NCBI RefSeq assembly: GCF_017355915.2
Contig: NZ_JAFEUV020000008.1
Location: 1 to 64,000, forward strand
Length of the DNA stretch: 64,000 nucleotides
From: Telluribacter roseus
GTDB lineage: Bacteria > Bacteroidota > Bacteroidia > Cytophagales > Spirosomataceae
Direction of reading: 5' to 3'
Numbering within the stretch: the stretch's first letter is position 1; every line of letters begins with the position of its first letter. The notes under the pieces were generated by a model. It saw only the letters and a list, made by a program, of their open reading frames with translations, searched no databases and was not told where the DNA came from. The translations under genes and the position numbers were made by a program. Of the stretch, positions 1 to 6,532 are shown piece by piece.

Positions 1-129
1 GAACATGCTATCGGCGGTATGAAACGTTACCGTATTCTGTCCGACCGTTTGCGAATCCACAATTGTAAAATGTACAGTGATACAGTGGAGGTTTGCGCCG
101 GATTGTGGAACTTCTACTTGACTAACTAG
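1..129 (+). CDS. IS5-type transposase, C-terminal end (cut by window start)
   Basis: An open frame enters from the left edge and ends at TAG 127-129, giving 42 residues that begin EHAIGGMKRYRILSDRLR and end AGLWNFYLTN. The HAIGGMKRYR...AGLWNF ending is typical of DDE transposases of the IS5 group (DDE_Tnp_4). The glutamate at residue 1 is probably close to the third acidic catalytic residue. Only the tail is visible, so completeness and the left end of the element cannot be judged. The IS right end must lie in the short non-coding stretch before 266. Confidence 0.8.
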   Translation, partial: EHAIGGMKRYRILSDRLRIHNCKMYSDTVEVCAGLWNFYLTN

Positions 130-172
130 CTAGTTTTCACCGATGCAACATATCTATTAATTTGGGATGAGA

Positions 173-190
173 TTTTCTAAATTTAGAAAA
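173..190. terminator. AT palindrome after transposase
   Basis: TTTTCTAA-ATTTAGAAAA is a perfect 18-bp palindrome 44 bp after the transposase stop. It could be a weak bidirectional terminator or part of the IS end. The left end of the IS is outside the window, so the terminal repeat cannot be identified. Confidence 0.3.
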
Positions 191-265
191 GAAAAGAATA
201 TAGCCAGGGGTGAACAATGATGAGTAAAGGGGAATTTATTAATGTATTAAATAGGCTAGATACAT

Positions 266-622
266 ATGAAAGAGGATAATCTTTTATATCAGAAGGCGTA
301 TGCTTTTGCCATACGTATTGTAAAGTTGTATCAGTTCCTAAGTGGGGAGAAGAAAGAGTTTGTGCTTTCGAAGCAGTTGTTGCGGGCGGGTACCTCAATT
401 GGAGCTAATGTGTCCGAAGCCAACGGAGCCATATCCAAGGCTGACTTCTCCAATAAGATATCCATTGCCTACAAAGAGTGTCTAGAGACGAAGTACTGGC
501 TCTCTCTGCTAAAAGATACAGGGTTCATAGAGGAAAAAATATATACCAGTATGGATACTGACGCCCAGGAGCTCTCCAAGCTGATGTTCGCCATCCTGAA
601 AACAACAAGAATCAATCAGTGA
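266..622 (+). CDS. four-helix bundle protein (23S rRNA intervening-sequence protein family)
   Basis: This 118-residue protein is mostly alpha-helical and matches the TIGR02436 four-helix bundle family, first known from intervening sequences in 23S rRNA and common as a free-standing gene in Bacteroidota. The hallmark is the second helix region, LLRAGTSIGANVSEANGA at about residues 38-56, followed by KECLETKYWLSLL at about 71-83. The molecular role is unknown; relatives form pentamers, and the Avd protein of diversity-generating retroelements shares the fold. No reverse transcriptase or rRNA gene is nearby, so a retroelement or IVS role is not supported here. It directly follows an IS remnant. 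Confidence 0.85.
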   Translation: MKEDNLLYQKAYAFAIRIVKLYQFLSGEKKEFVLSKQLLRAGTSIGANVSEANGAISKADFSNKISIAYKECLETKYWLSLLKDTGFIEEKIYTSMDTDAQELSKLMFAILKTTRINQ

Positions 623-785
623 CAGGGATTGCGTTGTTTATTCATTAATCTATGTCTAGCTTTTGATACAATTTAGTCGTAAATACCGGAAGACGTAATA
701 GAGGACTCAGTAAGAATCGGACATCACGCCTTTCCTTCCGAGTCCCCTTACCTGTCAAAGCTCCTCCCGGAGGAGCCACCGTGAC

Positions 786-835
786 GGTTATTGGTCACTG
801 CACATTGGTCACTGATAACTGGTCACTGGTCACTG
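786..835. repeat. heptad repeat array, GGTCACT type
   Basis: Seven consecutive 7-bp units (GGTTATT, GGTCACT, GCACATT, GGTCACT, GATAACT, GGTCACT, GGTCACT) lie just past the stop codon of the minus-strand gene at 842-1051. On that gene's sense strand the units read AGTGACC and carry TGA. See also 1251-1375, 2974-3050, 4759-4800 and 5015-5089. Confidence 0.85.
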
Positions 836-841
836 AAAAAA

Positions 842-1051
842 TTATTTTTTCCTATCCAGCACGACCAGGCCGATGCCGGCGACGAGGACGATGACGCCGG
901 CGTAGGTAGGCCAGGCGACCTCTTTGGTTTTGTCGGCGTTGATTTCGATGGGACCGATGTCGGCCACTTTTTCTTCGGTCTGGTAGCTGAAGCCGCCAAA
1001 GAGCAGCATCGCCAGACCTACTACCGCGAGGATGATTCCGAGTGTTTTCAT
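842..1051 (-). CDS. small two-helix membrane protein
   Basis: A 69-residue protein with an N-terminal hydrophobic helix (TLGIILAVVGLAMLLFGGF, residues 3-21), a short polar stretch containing DIGPIEINADK, and a second helix (YAGVIVLVAGIGLVVL, about 50-65) ending in basic DRKK. The pattern of two helices around a short loop with DLGPI/IEI is shared by small uncharacterised bacterial inner-membrane proteins (DUF3185-like). The function is unknown. It appears to be a single-gene unit. The start is the ATG after the sequence ACTCGGAATC on the opposite strand; no better start is visible. Confidence 0.7.
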   Translation of the reverse strand: MKTLGIILAVVGLAMLLFGGFSYQTEEKVADIGPIEINADKTKEVAWPTYAGVIVLVAGIGLVVLDRKK

Positions 1052-1058
1052 ATATCAG

Positions 1059-1090
1059 GTATTTAGCTGTTAGTGATTAGGTGTTAGCTT
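1059..1090. repeat. heptad repeat array, TTAGC type
   Basis: Units GTATTTA, GCTGTTA, GTGATTA, GGTGTTA, GCTTGCT in exact 7-bp steps lie just upstream of the minus-strand gene start at 1051. This is the same sequence type as the arrays at 16575-16614 and 52963-52997. Confidence 0.75.
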
Positions 1091-1250
1091 GCTCAGGAAT
1101 ATAGCCTTTTCTGTTGCCTCTCCCGTCTCTCCCCAGCCATACTACTACCAGCCTACTTTACTAAAAGTATTCCCTACGTATACTCCTACGGAAGAGAAGG
1201 TGAATGGGGAAAAGCAGCCACAGGTTTTCAATGACCGCAGCGGCGGGCCG

Positions 1251-1375
1251 CCAGTGACCAGTGACCAGTTTTAAATTACCAGTTACCAGTGACCAGTGAC
1301 CAATGTACATTGACCGCAGCGGCGGACCGTCAGTTGCCAATGTCCAGGTACCAGTGATCGTTAGTTTTCAGTTGC
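1251..1375. repeat. long heptad repeat array, CCAGTGA type
   Basis: CCAGTGA-type units repeat in 7-bp register from 1251 to about 1315, and degenerate units (CAGTTGC, CAATGTC, CAGTGAT, CGTTAGT) continue from 1331. A GC-rich 14-mer, GACCGCAGCGGCGG, occurs at 1233-1246 and again at 1312-1325 and flanks the array. No gene is visible in 1091-1410. Confidence 0.8.
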
Positions 1376-1410
1376 TGATGATGGATGGGGGATAAATAGG
1401 GGAGGGGGAT

Positions 1411-1444
1411 TTTGGTCGTGGGAAAATGAAATGGTGTACTTTTG
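1411..1444 (+). promoter_or_regulatory. predicted promoter of pyrC
   Basis: TTTG at 1411-1414 and TACTTTTG at 1437-1444 are separated by 22 bp and match the Bacteroidota -33/-7 pattern (TTTG, TAnnTTTG). Transcription would start near 1451 and leave a leader of about 140 nt with a GC-rich imperfect hairpin around 1500-1551. No tested regulation is known. Confidence 0.5.
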
Positions 1445-1591
1445 TGGGAGTGGCTACTCAAAGGTATAGAGGTACAGACTCTGTGTAACTCGGTGCAAAA
1501 CCCGGGCGGCGTACCGCTCATTCTCCTCTGTGCCGGGCCGCCGGGCGGTTCAAAACCTAACCAGCCACTGTACTCATAAACTCATAGACTC

Positions 1592-2977
1592 ATGAACTCA
1601 TATACTCAGAACAAAAGTACGCTCATACTGAACGCTCGCCTGGTCAATGAAGGAACCATACAGGAAACGGACCTGCTGATCCGGAACGGACGCATTGAGA
1701 AAATTGGTAAGGACCTGCAGCACGAAGCGGCTGACCGGACCGTGGATGCGGGTGGGAAGTACCTGCTGCCGGGTGTGATCGATGACCAGGTACACTTTCG
1801 GGAGCCGGGCCTGACGCATAAGGCCACCATTGGCTCGGAGGCGCGGGCCGCCGTAGCGGGTGGGGTGACTTCGTTTATGGAGATGCCCAATACGGTACCC
1901 AACGCGCTCACGCAGGCCCTGCTGGAAGACAAGTACCAGATCGCGGCCCGGACATCGCTGGCCAACTACTCCTTCTTTATGGGTGCCTCCAACGACAACT
2001 ACGACGAGGTCATGCGTACCGACCCGAGCCGGGTGTGCGGCATCAAGATATTCATGGGTTCTTCAACGGGCAATATGCTGGTAGATGCGCCGGAAGTACT
2101 GGAGCGGCTGTTTGCGGGTGCGCCCTGTATCATTGCCACCCACTGCGAGGATGAGCCTACGGTGCGGCAGCGCATGGAGTACTATAAGGAGAAGTACGGC
2201 GATCAGGTGCCCTACGACATTCACGCCATTGTGCGCAACGAGGAGGCCTGCCTGAAATCATCACAGTTTGCGTCGGCCTTGGCGCACCGGCACGGCACGC
2301 GCCTGCACATCCTGCACATCTCGACGGGGGAGGAGACGGCCCTGTTCGAGGTGGGGACTCGCACCAACGGGAAGATCCTGCGCCCGGATGGCTCGCCCAA
2401 GCTGGTGACGGCGGAGGCCTGCGTACACCACCTGTGGTTTAGTGCGGAAGACTACCGGAGGCTCGGTAATAAGATCAAGTGCAATCCGGCCATCAAGGCG
2501 CCGCACCACAAGGAGCAGATCTTCCAGGCCCTGCTCGACGACCGCATCGACGTGATCGCGACCGACCACGCCCCCCATACGCTGGATGAAAAAGGACAGG
2601 GCTACTGGCAGGCGCCATCAGGCTTGCCGCTGGTGCAGCACTCGCTGCATGTGATGCTGGAATTCCACCGGCAGGGAAAGATTACGCTGGAGCGGGTGGT
2701 GGATAAAATGTGCCACGCCGTAGCGGACTGCTTCCAGATCCGGGAGCGGGGCTACGTGCGCGAGGGCTACTGGGCCGACCTGGTGCTGGTGGACCTGAAC
2801 CAGCAGACAGAGGTAACCCCCGGATCGGTTCACTACCAGTGCGGCTGGTCGCCCTTGGAAAGTACGACCTTCGGCTCCCGCGTGACCCATACGTTCGTAT
2901 CGGGACACCTGGCCTACGAAGAGGGGGGATTCCACGAGACGAAGCAGGGGGAACGGATGGAGTTTGACAGGCAATGA
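1592..2977 (+). CDS. pyrC: dihydroorotase
   Basis: A 461-residue amidohydrolase that would cyclise N-carbamoyl-aspartate to dihydroorotate, step three of pyrimidine synthesis, in the cytosol. Visible motifs are PGVIDDQVHFREPGLTHK (60-77), the GGVTSFMEMPNT segment near residue 100, KIFMGSSTGNM near 150 and the catalytic VIATDHAPH in the C-terminal half. The usual HxH metal ligand pair reads QVH here (Gln66, His68); as far as I recall this is common in Bacteroidota forms. The length fits the family. It is a single-gene unit with its own predicted promoter. The stop TGA is itself the first unit of a heptad repeat array. Hydantoinase or allantoinase is possible but less likely because of the FREPG and DHAPH context. 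Confidence 0.88.
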   Translation: MNSYTQNKSTLILNARLVNEGTIQETDLLIRNGRIEKIGKDLQHEAADRTVDAGGKYLLPGVIDDQVHFREPGLTHKATIGSEARAAVAGGVTSFMEMPNTVPNALTQALLEDKYQIAARTSLANYSFFMGASNDNYDEVMRTDPSRVCGIKIFMGSSTGNMLVDAPEVLERLFAGAPCIIATHCEDEPTVRQRMEYYKEKYGDQVPYDIHAIVRNEEACLKSSQFASALAHRHGTRLHILHISTGEETALFEVGTRTNGKILRPDGSPKLVTAEACVHHLWFSAEDYRRLGNKIKCNPAIKAPHHKEQIFQALLDDRIDVIATDHAPHTLDEKGQGYWQAPSGLPLVQHSLHVMLEFHRQGKITLERVVDKMCHAVADCFQIRERGYVREGYWADLVLVDLNQQTEVTPGSVHYQCGWSPLESTTFGSRVTHTFVSGHLAYEEGGFHETKQGERMEFDRQ

Positions 2978-3050
2978 CCAGTGACCAATATCCAGTGACC
3001 AATTATACAGTGACCAGTGACCAATTGGGCAGTGACCATTGGTTAGTGAA
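2974..3050. repeat. heptad repeat array overlapping the pyrC stop
   Basis: Units of the type CAATGAC, CAGTGAC, CAATATC, CAGTGAC run on in near-7-bp register with one or two single-base slips. The pyrC stop codon TGA (2975-2977) lies in the first unit. The sense strand of pyrC carries TGA in most units. Confidence 0.85.
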
Positions 3051-3055
3051 CGCTA

Positions 3056-3338
3056 CAGGTGGTATGGGGCGTGGTACAATACCTCATGTGTTTCCTTTGA
3101 ACGGGGGAAAGAATAGAGAGGTACTTTGTAGTGTGGAAGTATGCTGTAAGTACTACATCAACCTGGATGTACTGGCCTGCCCGGCGCTGGAGGCCGGGCC
3201 GTGGGCAAAAGCAGGCTTCATACAGTTGATATAGGTGTATATAATTATGTAGTGTGTATAGTATCAGTAGTGTCTTTGGTAAGCCGGTCGCCTGAAGCGT
3301 ATGGCCTAAAGCATACGGCTTATAGCTTTATCAAAGCC
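3056..3338. other. intergenic stretch with a GC hairpin
   Basis: No gene is supported here. A 7-bp stem, GCCCGGC (3179-3185) with GCCGGGC (3193-3199), is visible. The stretch separates convergent pyrC and the copper storage protein gene, so the hairpin may help termination, but it has no T-tract. Confidence 0.4.
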
Positions 3339-3674
3339 TCAAAATACCATTACCTCATTCATGGCTTCGCACTCGGCGGCGCAGGTACGGCAGGCTTCGG
3401 CGCAGATGCGGCAGTATTCATCATCAAATTTTTCGCATTCAGCGGCGCAGGCGTGACATAGGTCGGCGCAGAGCGTACAAACCTTGCGGAGGTAGTCAGA
3501 GTCAGTAGCGGAAAAGCGTGCGCAGAGGTTACACATTTCGGCGCAGTCCAGACAGGTCTGGATGCAGTTGATCATGGCTTCGCTGGCCATTTTGATGCCT
3601 TCATTCGCACAATCCAGACAGGCGGTGTAGCAGGCCAGGCATGCTTCCACGCAGGGTATAACTTCTCTCTTCAT
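3339..3674 (-). CDS. cysteine-rich four-helix copper storage protein (Csp/DUF326)
   Basis: A 111-residue protein with 20 cysteines, arranged as repeated CxxxC and CxxC pairs at residues 8, 12, 15, 19, 22; 37, 41, 44, 48, 51; 66, 69, 73, 76, 80; and 88, 91, 95, 98, 102. This is the four-helix bundle copper storage family, in which cysteines line the bundle core and bind many Cu(I) ions. There is no signal peptide or Tat motif, so it resembles the cytosolic Csp3 type, which stores copper or protects against it. No copper exporter or CueR-type regulator lies nearby. Start ATG is followed by MKREVIPC, as expected for family members. Confidence 0.88.
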   Translation of the reverse strand: MKREVIPCVEACLACYTACLDCANEGIKMASEAMINCIQTCLDCAEMCNLCARFSATDSDYLRKVCTLCADLCHACAAECEKFDDEYCRICAEACRTCAAECEAMNEVMVF

Positions 3675-3850
3675 GGTAATTTAAAGTTTGTATAGTTGAG
3701 AACAATCAAGTAGGTGAGGAGAGAGCTTTAAAAAACCAGACCCGCTGGGGCAGATGCCCCCAAAATGCCCTGAAAAGCGGATTGAGGGGGAAGCGGGGCG
3801 GGAAGCGGTTACAAAGTCTGGGGAAAATCTTGTACGTTGGGGAATGCAAC

Positions 3851-3890
3851 AAAAAAAGCAGCTACAACTTGGGTTGTAGCTGCTTTTTTT
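3851..3890. terminator. bidirectional terminator
   Basis: An 11-bp stem GCAGCTACAAC/GTTGTAGCTGC with loop TTGG is flanked by A7 on the left and T7 on the right, so it can terminate in either direction. It lies just beyond the 3' end of the minus-strand gene at 3932-4381. Confidence 0.9.
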
Positions 3891-3931
3891 ATCTGTAAAA
3901 TCTAATAGTCGGGCAGGGAATGCCGGATGGG

Positions 3932-4381
3932 CTATACCAGTGCGTAGATGACCCGCTCTACCAGCGTTACCAGATGGCTGCTCATGGAGCGCTCACCATC
4001 AGAGTCACCGCTGGCTTTCTCGTCCCCGTTGCTGTCGGAGCATACAAAGCCTACGATCCAGCGGGCCAGGTGCTGTGTAAATGCGGCGGGAGTCAGCTCA
4101 GCTGTTTTTACTTCCTCCTGATCCGAAGGAGTAGTAGTGACACGAGGAGTTGCTTTCACTACCGCCACGCGGGCCGATGCTACGCTGGCCGGTGCCACGC
4201 TGGCCGGTGCCACGCTGGCCGGTGCCACGCTGGCCGCTTCCTGCGCTTTGGGAGCCGACTTACGCACCTCCTTCTTAGCCTTGAGCATCTTCTGGGCCAC
4301 AAACATATTGTGAGAGTAGCCCGTAGCGCTTACCTGGAGGCTAATCAACATCATCACGATCAGTAGTTTCAACGTTTTCAT
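3932..4381 (-). CDS. secreted protein with ASVAP repeats, unknown
   Basis: A 149-residue protein with an N-terminal signal peptide (KTLKLLIVMMLISLQVSA), a lysine-rich helix (QKMLKAKKEVRKSAPK), then a tandem ASVAP pentapeptide repeat at about residues 50-68, and a polar C-terminal half. The repeat comes from perfect 15-bp units. No domain is recognised. Start ATG leads straight into the signal sequence. It is followed by a strong terminator. It may be a short surface or periplasmic spacer protein; its role is unknown. Confidence 0.6.
   Translation of the reverse strand: MKTLKLLIVMMLISLQVSATGYSHNMFVAQKMLKAKKEVRKSAPKAQEAASVAPASVAPASVAPASVASARVAVVKATPRVTTTPSDQEEVKTAELTPAAFTQHLARWIVGFVCSDSNGDEKASGDSDGERSMSSHLVTLVERVIYALV
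4186..4236. repeat. 15-bp tandem repeat within a coding region
   Basis: TGGCCGGTGCCACGC occurs three times without change at 4186-4200, 4201-4215 and 4216-4230, followed by a partial copy. It encodes the ASVAP pentapeptides on the minus strand. Copy number is likely to vary by slippage. Confidence 0.9.
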
Positions 4382-4758
4382 GGCTGTATTTAAGGATAGT
4401 AAGCTCTCAGCAGTCTGCTTTTGGCTTTGGGTTGTTGATATCGTTAACTCACTGGCTCCTCAATCGATCATCTACTCAACAAAGGTAGAATTTTATATAG
4501 TACTATGCAACACATAGTACCTTGTTTTTTGTTAAAATTTATTAAAATTAATATTCCTGAAATAAGAGGGTAATCCTTTGGTAGTCAATAGGAGTCTCCC
4601 TCTGCTGCTTTTCCGCTTTCTGTCTGGCTAATGGATGCAAAAGTGCCTCATTGTACTATGGATACAAATTTGGAAAGAAAGGTTGCACGGAAAAACTAAA
4701 AAAAGATGAATTGCCAAATATAGAGTTTGAAGCAGGCAAAAAGAGGGATCAAATTATT
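4382..4758. other. AT-rich upstream region
   Basis: This holds the presumed promoter of the minus-strand secreted protein gene. I see no coding region or clear RNA. A TTTG...TA-rich pattern exists on both strands, but no single promoter stands out. Confidence 0.4.
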
Positions 4759-4800
4759 CAATGACCAATTGTTAGTGAGGAATGACCGTTAGTCATTTTA
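4759..4800. repeat. heptad repeat array, mixed type
   Basis: Six units in register: CAATGAC, CAATTGT, TAGTGAG, GAATGAC, CGTTAGT, CATTTTA. It mixes the TGACCA and TTAG types, which suggests that the two are one degenerate family. Confidence 0.7.
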
Positions 4801-4941
4801 TAAAGGGGGAATGGGTAGGAAGTTAATATAGGGATGGACAGCCCCAGCAGGGGGCTGGGGTATATACGGGAAAGTGAAAATCCGGTGCTTCCTCCTCCTG
4901 ATAAGTAAGTTACTTTTATGCTAATCTGTTTGTACTTCTAT

Positions 4942-4988
4942 CAGGAAGGGCGGTAACTGGTTCTCTCATCCTGTCACCGCCCTTCCTG
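4942..4988. other. 13-bp inverted repeat with 21-nt loop
   Basis: CAGGAAGGGCGGT (4942-4954) pairs perfectly with ACCGCCCTTCCTG (4976-4988). No T-tract follows. A smaller GC hairpin (CAGCCCC...GGGGCTG) lies near 4838-4860. It could be a small RNA, a mobile-element relic or a termination aid for the minus-strand gene ending at 5090. Confidence 0.45.
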
Positions 4989-5014
4989 CTATTCTCCTCC
5001 CATCCCCTATAAAT

Positions 5015-5089
5015 GGTAATTGGTCACTGCTCACTGACTGGTGCCCTTTCCTCCTGATTACTAGTTGGTCATTGGTCACTGGTCACTGA
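5015..5089. repeat. heptad repeat arrays next to a stop codon
   Basis: Two short arrays: GGTAATT, GGTCACT, GCTCACT, GACTGGT at 5015-5042, and GGTCATT, GGTCACT, GGTCACT at 5067-5087, the second ending 2 bp from the stop codon of the minus-strand gene 5090-6532. On that gene's sense strand each GGTCACT reads AGTGACC with TGA. Confidence 0.8.
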
Positions 5090-6532
5090 TTATTGCTTCC
5101 TGAAGTTCCAGGCGGAGAGGCCCAGGTAGACAAAGGAGCCCCGGGTGGCGCCTTTCCCGATGAGGCCGTTGAAGTTGCTGAACCCAACGTGGGCGGGACC
5201 GAAGCGGGCCAGAAAACCAATGGACGCTTTGCCGTTGCCCTCAATGAAGGATATGGGAAAGGCAAAGTCGGAGTCTTCGCCTTCAAAGCGGGGCGTGATG
5301 GTCATGATGCTGGGCTGCATCACGGCCAGGGGCGAGTCAGGCTGTCCGTAGTGACGGGTGCGGGCGACATTCACAAAGAATGCCTTGAGCAGCTGAACAT
5401 CCGCTTCGAGGTGCACGGCCGAGGGCAGGGAGACCTTACCAGCCAGTGCGGTAGTAGACTGAGCCGGGAACAACGACGCGAAGCCCTCCGGCCCGCGGTC
5501 GGCGATGGTCTCCAGAGCCCTCTGCCCAATCACGGACCGGCTCTGCTGCCCACTGATGACGCGGCTGTTGGTGGTCCCGTACCGGATGGAGCCGAGGTCG
5601 GTCAGCGAGGCCGACAACCGGACCAGGTAGCCCGGACGGCCGTCGGTGAATTTTTCGGTTCGTTTCTTATTGTTGCCCCGGTTGGTCCAGTAGGAGCCCA
5701 GCTCGTAGCTGGCGCCCAGGTCGTAGCCCCAGCCCTGCGCGTACTGGTTGGCGTCGAACAGGTTGTTGAGCTGCAGTGGCTGGTTGGGATGGCTGTACCC
5801 GCTTTCGTAGGTGAAGCCGTTCAGGGCCAGTTCTTTTTCGTCTTCGGTGGTGCCGGTGGCCTGGATCTCGTAGCTATCGACGGAGCCACGCAGGTAGGCA
5901 GCGCGCGCTCCGAATATTTTTTTGGCAGTACCTCCTACGCGGAGCTTGTGCGAGGGCAGGTCCAGCAGCATGAGTCCGTACGAGAAGCTGGCTTCCGAAA
6001 AACTTTGCTGCAGAAGATTAAAGTCGCCCCAGATCCCTTCCTGTACGGGCGTAGCCGGGGTATCGAGGCGTCGGAAGTAGAGGGTACGAATGCCTTCGGG
6101 AATGTTGGTACCCTGTACGTACCCCCGTGAGCGTAGCTGGAAGGCTACCCCGTGGCGCTTGCCGATGGATACCATGGCCGAAGGCCAGCGTATATCACTC
6201 ACCAGGTGGACCGGATCCTGCTGCGTAATGGAGCCCATGGTACGGGAGCGGCCGTACAGCTCGTCGGTGGAGTGGGGGGCCAGCAGCGGGTAAAACAGGG
6301 AGTTGCGGCCTAGGAAAATAAAGTAGCGGTTGTTGATGGTGCTACCCAGGGTAGTAAAGTTGACCTGCCAGCGGTAGCGTGAGCCTCCGAGCGTGGAGGG
6401 GTTGTAGGTGGTGCGGTAGAGGCCGCCGTAGTTGCTGAGGTGGAGGCCGGGTACCTGCTGAGCCCGGGCAGAGGGTAATGTGAGAATGGCTAGTAGCAAA
6501 AAGGCAAAGTACCTGAAAAGAGGTTTGGTCAT
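5090..6532 (-). CDS. outer membrane protein, DUF5723 family
   Basis: A 480-residue exported protein. The signal peptide (FRYFAFLLLAILTLPSARAQQ) is followed by LHLSNYGGLYRTTYNPSTLGGSRYRW, typical of DUF5723 proteins, which Bacteroidota encode as presumed outer-membrane beta-barrels. The rest has alternating aromatic and polar residues and ends SFVYLGLSAWNFRKQ, with an aromatic residue close to the C-terminus as in barrels. The biochemical role is unknown. Its ATG overlaps the recQ stop codon by four bases (ATGA), so it is probably translated from the recQ message. A functional tie to RecQ is not evident. Confidence 0.8.
   Translation of the reverse strand: MTKPLFRYFAFLLLAILTLPSARAQQVPGLHLSNYGGLYRTTYNPSTLGGSRYRWQVNFTTLGSTINNRYFIFLGRNSLFYPLLAPHSTDELYGRSRTMGSITQQDPVHLVSDIRWPSAMVSIGKRHGVAFQLRSRGYVQGTNIPEGIRTLYFRRLDTPATPVQEGIWGDFNLLQQSFSEASFSYGLMLLDLPSHKLRVGGTAKKIFGARAAYLRGSVDSYEIQATGTTEDEKELALNGFTYESGYSHPNQPLQLNNLFDANQYAQGWGYDLGASYELGSYWTNRGNNKKRTEKFTDGRPGYLVRLSASLTDLGSIRYGTTNSRVISGQQSRSVIGQRALETIADRGPEGFASLFPAQSTTALAGKVSLPSAVHLEADVQLLKAFFVNVARTRHYGQPDSPLAVMQPSIMTITPRFEGEDSDFAFPISFIEGNGKASIGFLARFGPAHVGFSNFNGLIGKGATRGSFVYLGLSAWNFRKQ

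Noticed and set aside
266-622. Diversity-generating retroelement accessory protein (Avd)
   Set aside because: It shares the four-helix fold, but no reverse transcriptase or template repeat is present.
1451-1591. Pyrimidine-sensing riboswitch or attenuator ahead of pyrC
   Set aside because: The leader has a GC-rich imperfect hairpin but no T-tract, PyrR-type loop or known riboswitch core.
786-5089. CRISPR array
   Set aside because: The repeat unit is 7 bp with no unique spacers of regular length and no cas genes are in the window.
5093-6130. Long open frame opposite the DUF5723 gene (345 codons)
   Set aside because: It lies fully antisense to a convincing exported protein; its Gly/Val-rich composition is typical of a mirror frame in GC-rich DNA.
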